Assembly (NCBI RefSeq): GCF_003702045.1
Contig: NZ_RBTP01000043.1
Coordinates: forward strand, 41,026-105,025
Reading direction: 5' to 3'
Source: Pseudomonas viridiflava
Lineage (GTDB): Bacteria > Pseudomonadota > Gammaproteobacteria > Pseudomonadales > Pseudomonadaceae
DNA length: 64,000 bases
The notes beneath the pieces were generated by a model, which was not told the DNA's origin, did not search any database, and saw only the letters and a program-made list of their open reading frames with translations. Shown in pieces: positions 60,104 through 64,000 of this stretch. The translations under genes were made by a program, and so were the position numbers. The first letter of the stretch is position 1; each line of letters opens with the position of its first letter.

Positions 60104-63100
60104 ACCCGGAAGAAAGTCCCAAAAGACTCGCTGCGATGGATAAAGCCTTCTGGGAGTCCAGAGACAAAAGCCATGTCGATACGCGCAGTAACGCCAACAC
60201 CTGCCCGCCCCCAACCCACAACATCCAGTTGCTGCCGCTGCGTTACGGTCGGGTGGAACGGCTTCAGAGTCAGCACGACTCGGCGCTTTACACAGGCCTC
60301 AAGCGCCCTTTGGGCCTGCGTTTGCTTCGGGATGGTTACCTGTATGTCATTGATGAAAGCAGCGGCTATCTGCACGAGTATCGGGTCGAGCAAGGCGTAC
60401 CCACCAAGCTGCTCTGGCAAGGCCCCGAGGTGGTTCAGGACATCCGGCAAAACACCACGGGAGAACACGCACTGATCTTTGCCAAAGACACCACCCTGTA
60501 TGTCGCCTACTCGGAACTGCAATGGACCGCCGCCAAATGCGCTCATGTACTGGGCAGTGCGGCGGACCGTTTCTACTTCATGCAGAAAGTGGATCTGGCC
60601 GAAGCCGACTGCCTTGAAGGCGGCGTTCATCTGCGGGTCGAAAAACAGATCCGCGAACAGCTCGCCGAGCTGGCAGAACTGCCTGCACCGCAATGCTTGA
60701 TACCGGACATGCCCGACGAAGAGCAGCGCGATTACGCTTGGGAGCACTTGCCGTTGTTTCGGGAAGCCCACATCGGCGAGCTTAAACACGCGCTCAACGC
60801 GACTTACGAAAAAAGCCATCTGTATTTGGTACTCGACGACAGCATCGGCATCCTGCGCGATCTGGCCGAAGAGCAGGACACCATCGTCGGATGGATTGAA
60901 GAATGGCGTGAGCGAAACGACAACGAAACGCGCTTTCTCACCGCCACCTATATCGACACGCTGATGACTGTGGGCGACACCAATGCCCGACAGGTCAAGC
61001 CCGACTCAACGCTGCTGAAAAAGACTACGTCACAACAGCGCTCGCACATTTACGACTACCTCAACGCTCGCAATCAGTGGCGTCGGGAGAAAAGTCTAGG
61101 GCCCGAACAGGTCGCCAACACACCCGGCCAGTACTCGTCCATGCGAGGCGACGTCTATCAAGAGCGACCCCAAACCCGATTTGCCAGACTGGACATGGAT
61201 AACAAACAGTCGCAAATGGCGTCGTCGCTGGGCGACAAACTGCATGGGGAACTGGAGGACGACATCAAGGCCCTCGATGAACACAGCCAGGGCCTGTTGA
61301 ACGGCGTCGGGCTGGGGTCACGGGGCATCAACGATCTGATTCGTCATGACGAAATGCAACGCTATCTGTCGCAGGAGCGTTCGCACCTCAAGCGCTGGAC
61401 GCAACGACTGGATGACATCACTCACGACCGGGGCAGGCTGTTCACTCAGGGCGAGTTTTACCGAAGTGCCTGGTACTTCGACCCGGATCATCCCGACCAG
61501 TTGAAAAGCGCACTGGCGATGGAGCTCAACTGCACGCGCGATCTTTGCCGCACCGAAGAAAGCCTGCAGAAAGTCAGCGACTATTTTCACGACAACCCGC
61601 ATTACGTCCTGCCGGTGTTTTACGGACGCCTGAATCTGGATTTCCTGCGCTCCAAGTCTGGCGACCTGATCAAGTGGCTGGATGACGTCAGAAACTTTGG
61701 CGCTGCCCTCGTTGATGCTCAGGACCGTATCACCAAGGTCAGCCACATCATGGGCTACCACTGGACCAACAGCCTCAATCTGCCTGCCGTTGCACGGCCG
61801 CTGCATCAGGCGGTGATCGCCAGCTACATCCCTTCCATCGCCCTGCGCATGAACCACTGGCTGGAGGAAATGCACAGCAGGCTCAACGACACGGAAGTAC
61901 GTCAGCATCTGAACACATTTTCGAAGCAGAACAATCGGGCGCAACGCCTGGGCGCGCTGGTGGCCATGCAGCAGGAAGCCGTCACGCTGAGCGTTGCCAA
62001 TGAAACAGACGTACAGAAATACCGTGACGCGTTCGTGCGCCTCAACCACCTGATCGCGGCCGAGAACGATCTGATCCGCGAGCGAACCCGTCTGAGCAAA
62101 CTGATCAGCAAACGCTCACTGACTTCCGCCCAACGCAACGCGCTTGTGTACGACAGACAATACAACCAGCAGCAGTTGCTACAGACACGCAACGAGCTAG
62201 CCGCCGTCCGCCATGAACTCGAGCGCGCCATAACCCCGACGGGCAGGCCCATCAATGGGTCAATCGGGGTGAAGTTGAACATCAGCGATGCGCAGTTGCG
62301 GGTTCTGGACGATGAGATTGCGCGTCTTAGGACCGGACCGATTAGAGGTTATGGCACTTCGGGAGCCGCTTGGAACGCCTTTAAAGGCAGCTGGTTTCCG
62401 TTGTTGGCGGTGACGTTGCAGATTAGGAATTTGGGGGAGGCTTGGGCTGTTTGGCATAGGACGGGAGGCGATAGGTCTATCAGAGACCTGGCAATAGTAT
62501 CGGGGACTTTATCAGCCCCCACAGCAGCAGCGATTTCAGTTTACCAATCAGTTCATATCGCGTTGGTCGACAACGTATTACAGGGACTGGCACGAAACCC
62601 TGCCGGAACGGCGGGGGGATTATTTGCGGTCCAGCTGGGGAAACTAGGTCTGGGTTTGGGTGCTTTCATCGCGCCACTCAGCCTGTTGGGTGCCGTAGGC
62701 ACAACATTGAACAACTGGGAAAAATGGAACACAGCGCTGGATCTTGGCACAACGGGGGAACAATCCGGTGCCGGGATGGCGCTGGTAGGCGATATCGGAT
62801 CTACCGCTGTTAACTCGATACTAACTGGCCATGCCGGCATTGAACTATATGGCCTCTTTAGAGAAGTCAGAGCAGCACCTTTAGCAGAGCGAACGTTGGT
62901 CGCCAGCCTGGCTTGGGCAACACGAGGCCCACGCTTTCTGCGTTTTTGGATGAGCACCAATCCGTGGGGACTCCTCTTCACCGCGCTGCAATTGGGCGGT
63001 GAATCGCTTTATAACTATTTCAACCTGGATGATCAGCAGCGCTGGTTGCTCAGCTCTCTCTGGGGCAAGGAAACTGAGGGCTGGGATTGGCCCGCTCATG

Positions 63101-63579
63101 CGCAAAAGCTCGCTGAGGCTAACTTGCGCCCCACTTTCATCGACAAGGGCATGATTCGTCGCGAGATTGATGGCGAATCTGTGCGCAGCCTGCAATTGGT
63201 ATTGCCCGGTCTGACCTGGGCCAGCTTCGACGACACTTCATTACGATGGTCGGCCGAGTTGCGTAACCTGTCCGATAAACAGGATGTCAGCGAGGTCCTC
63301 CGCCAAGGGCTCTCGATAGTCGTGGCATCTCCCTTGATTCTTGCACTGGAAGTTCCGAACAGCTGGCAAAGCCATCACGCGCAGTTGCTTCTACGCTTGG
63401 CGGTCAAACCTTCATTGGTAACAACTTACCTGAAAGCCGCTGAAGGCTACCTGACTTACCGCATTCCGCTTGGCATGGACATAGTGAGCAAACCTGTCAA
63501 CGCATCGACCGACGAACCTGCAGAGAACCGCCAACTTCCAGCAACACAGATTACAAGGGAACGTTTGAATGACATCTGA
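60100..63579 (+). CDS. VasX-like membrane-targeting T6SS effector
   Basis: A 1159-residue protein starting at the ATGA overlap. The N-terminal 250 residues match the VasX N-terminal region of T6SS toxins (QLLPLRYGRVERL, GLKRPLGLRLLRDGYLYVID). A long helical middle follows (about 300-740, with KLISKRSLTSAQRNALVYDR). The C-terminal third contains hydrophobic helices (about 840-885 and 920-990, such as FAVQLGKLGLGLGAFIAPLS), suggesting colicin-like membrane insertion. It is loaded by the DUF4123 adaptor and would permeabilise rival cells. From about 62340 base composition is AT-richer than before, a hint of C-terminal module exchange. Confidence 0.8.
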   Translation: MNPEESPKRLAAMDKAFWESRDKSHVDTRSNANTCPPPTHNIQLLPLRYGRVERLQSQHDSALYTGLKRPLGLRLLRDGYLYVIDESSGYLHEYRVEQGVPTKLLWQGPEVVQDIRQNTTGEHALIFAKDTTLYVAYSELQWTAAKCAHVLGSAADRFYFMQKVDLAEADCLEGGVHLRVEKQIREQLAELAELPAPQCLIPDMPDEEQRDYAWEHLPLFREAHIGELKHALNATYEKSHLYLVLDDSIGILRDLAEEQDTIVGWIEEWRERNDNETRFLTATYIDTLMTVGDTNARQVKPDSTLLKKTTSQQRSHIYDYLNARNQWRREKSLGPEQVANTPGQYSSMRGDVYQERPQTRFARLDMDNKQSQMASSLGDKLHGELEDDIKALDEHSQGLLNGVGLGSRGINDLIRHDEMQRYLSQERSHLKRWTQRLDDITHDRGRLFTQGEFYRSAWYFDPDHPDQLKSALAMELNCTRDLCRTEESLQKVSDYFHDNPHYVLPVFYGRLNLDFLRSKSGDLIKWLDDVRNFGAALVDAQDRITKVSHIMGYHWTNSLNLPAVARPLHQAVIASYIPSIALRMNHWLEEMHSRLNDTEVRQHLNTFSKQNNRAQRLGALVAMQQEAVTLSVANETDVQKYRDAFVRLNHLIAAENDLIRERTRLSKLISKRSLTSAQRNALVYDRQYNQQQLLQTRNELAAVRHELERAITPTGRPINGSIGVKLNISDAQLRVLDDEIARLRTGPIRGYGTSGAAWNAFKGSWFPLLAVTLQIRNLGEAWAVWHRTGGDRSIRDLAIVSGTLSAPTAAAISVYQSVHIALVDNVLQGLARNPAGTAGGLFAVQLGKLGLGLGAFIAPLSLLGAVGTTLNNWEKWNTALDLGTTGEQSGAGMALVGDIGSTAVNSILTGHAGIELYGLFREVRAAPLAERTLVASLAWATRGPRFLRFWMSTNPWGLLFTALQLGGESLYNYFNLDDQQRWLLSSLWGKETEGWDWPAHAQKLAEANLRPTFIDKGMIRREIDGESVRSLQLVLPGLTWASFDDTSLRWSAELRNLSDKQDVSEVLRQGLSIVVASPLILALEVPNSWQSHHAQLLLRLAVKPSLVTTYLKAAEGYLTYRIPLGMDIVSKPVNASTDEPAENRQLPATQITRERLNDI

Positions 63580-64000
63580 CAAATATGACCGACTACCAAA
63601 AGCCGGTGATACGGAGAATGACCCCGGCACTGAGGTATTTTACCTCGCACCTTGGCCAGTACCAACGGGTGTAGCAGCCTTCAGTTCGCGTAGTCTTCAT
63701 CAATATGCTAATGACACCTACCTAGATTTTGGACTAAGTTGCGCAACAGTAGAGTTTGCAGTGCGCTGTTACATAGGATCGGTCATGTCCTTCGTAATTT
63801 TATTTATTCTAATATCAATAGGGTTGGGCATTGATGATCACTTCCGATTTGGAGCACCCGTTTTTGAAATTTTCCTGACTTTATTTCTGCCAAATTATTA
63901 TCTTTGGGGGTTCGTGGGTGGTTTGGCTCTGATGTATATCTACTGTTTCGCTCAAGCCGTCTACCCGCACTCCAACATCCCCCCCACCCGCTTCAACCGC
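63569..64000 (+). CDS. Membrane protein downstream of the VasX-like effector, probable immunity (DUF6708-like), partial
   Basis: The frame starts at ATG 63569, 11 bp inside the effector gene, and is cut by the window end after 144 codons. Residues 1-60 are soluble (MTSDKYDRLPKAG). Two hydrophobic segments follow (about 73-90, SFVILFILISIGLGI, and about 100-130). The visible end reads PPTRFNR, which resembles the IRFNR motif of DUF6708 proteins. A membrane protein overlapping a pore-forming effector is best read as its immunity protein. It is AT-rich. Confidence 0.6.
   Translation, partial: MTSDKYDRLPKAGDTENDPGTEVFYLAPWPVPTGVAAFSSRSLHQYANDTYLDFGLSCATVEFAVRCYIGSVMSFVILFILISIGLGIDDHFRFGAPVFEIFLTLFLPNYYLWGFVGGLALMYIYCFAQAVYPHSNIPPTRFNR

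Noticed and set aside
1..64000. tRNA, rRNA, prophage or complete insertion sequence
   Set aside because: I saw no cloverleaf with a TTCRANY arm, no rRNA segment, no integrase, and no transposase with inverted ends.

Overview
The window is a piece of a Pseudomonas chromosome, most likely from the P. syringae group or a close relative. The evidence is the conserved Pseudomonas gene order: purU next to mvaT and sbcB; pykA, a ferredoxin reductase and class I fumarase together; and argP/argO, sodB, bifA and an imelysin lipoprotein in series. Paired Pseudomonas-type REP sequences and a relic of a PsmE/AlgE-like mannuronan epimerase agree. Most genes are GC-rich; several accessory stretches are visibly AT-richer.

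1-23.8 kb is mainly core. It starts with the edge of a beta-ketoadipate locus (pcaI cut by the window end, pcaR, paired PcaR operators) and a candidate small RNA. Next come a PiT phosphate transporter, a YjgR-like ATPase, a two-gene glycosyltransferase/deacetylase-like unit, purU, the nucleoid protein gene mvaT and sbcB. A tightly overlapped six-gene operon of unknown role follows (RDD, SpoIIM, DUF4129, DUF4350, MoxR, DUF58). PilZ and lipoprotein genes, pykA, a REP pair, a ferredoxin reductase and fumarase complete the block.

23.8-41 kb is an accessory region. It begins with gene debris: the C-terminal end of an alginate-epimerase-like RTX protein abutting the C-terminus of an ABC ATPase. Then come an oxidoreductase with a LysR regulator, a luciferase-like monooxygenase, a frameshifted P-loop kinase, and orphan immunity-like genes (Imm50-like, barstar-like) with a GIY-YIG-like gene between them. 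A metal-resistance island follows: a HupE-type operon divergent from rcnR-rcnA-yqaA-traX, a His-rich MFS exporter, a YHYH peptide and chrBA. The rcnR promoter and the distant MFS promoter carry the same 17-bp operator, so one nickel/cobalt sensor probably controls both. The region ends with a DUF6124-like gene behind an elaborate, possibly switching, structured leader.

41-59 kb returns to core-like genes: clsB-like phospholipase D, a YceI protein, a serine hydrolase, the ornithine-lipid genes olsB-olsA behind a candidate PhoB box, acpH, an ArsR/MFS/ene-reductase unit, an odd protein combining a PPVKP stalk with 7-residue DG repeats, a coiled-coil membrane protein, an NAD-dependent epimerase, argP/argO, sodB, bifA and an imelysin lipoprotein behind a possible iron box.

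59.1-64 kb holds an orphan type VI secretion cassette: a DUF4123 adaptor, a 1159-residue VasX-like membrane-active effector, and an overlapping membrane protein, probably the immunity protein, cut by the window end. No VgrG or structural T6SS gene is in the window.
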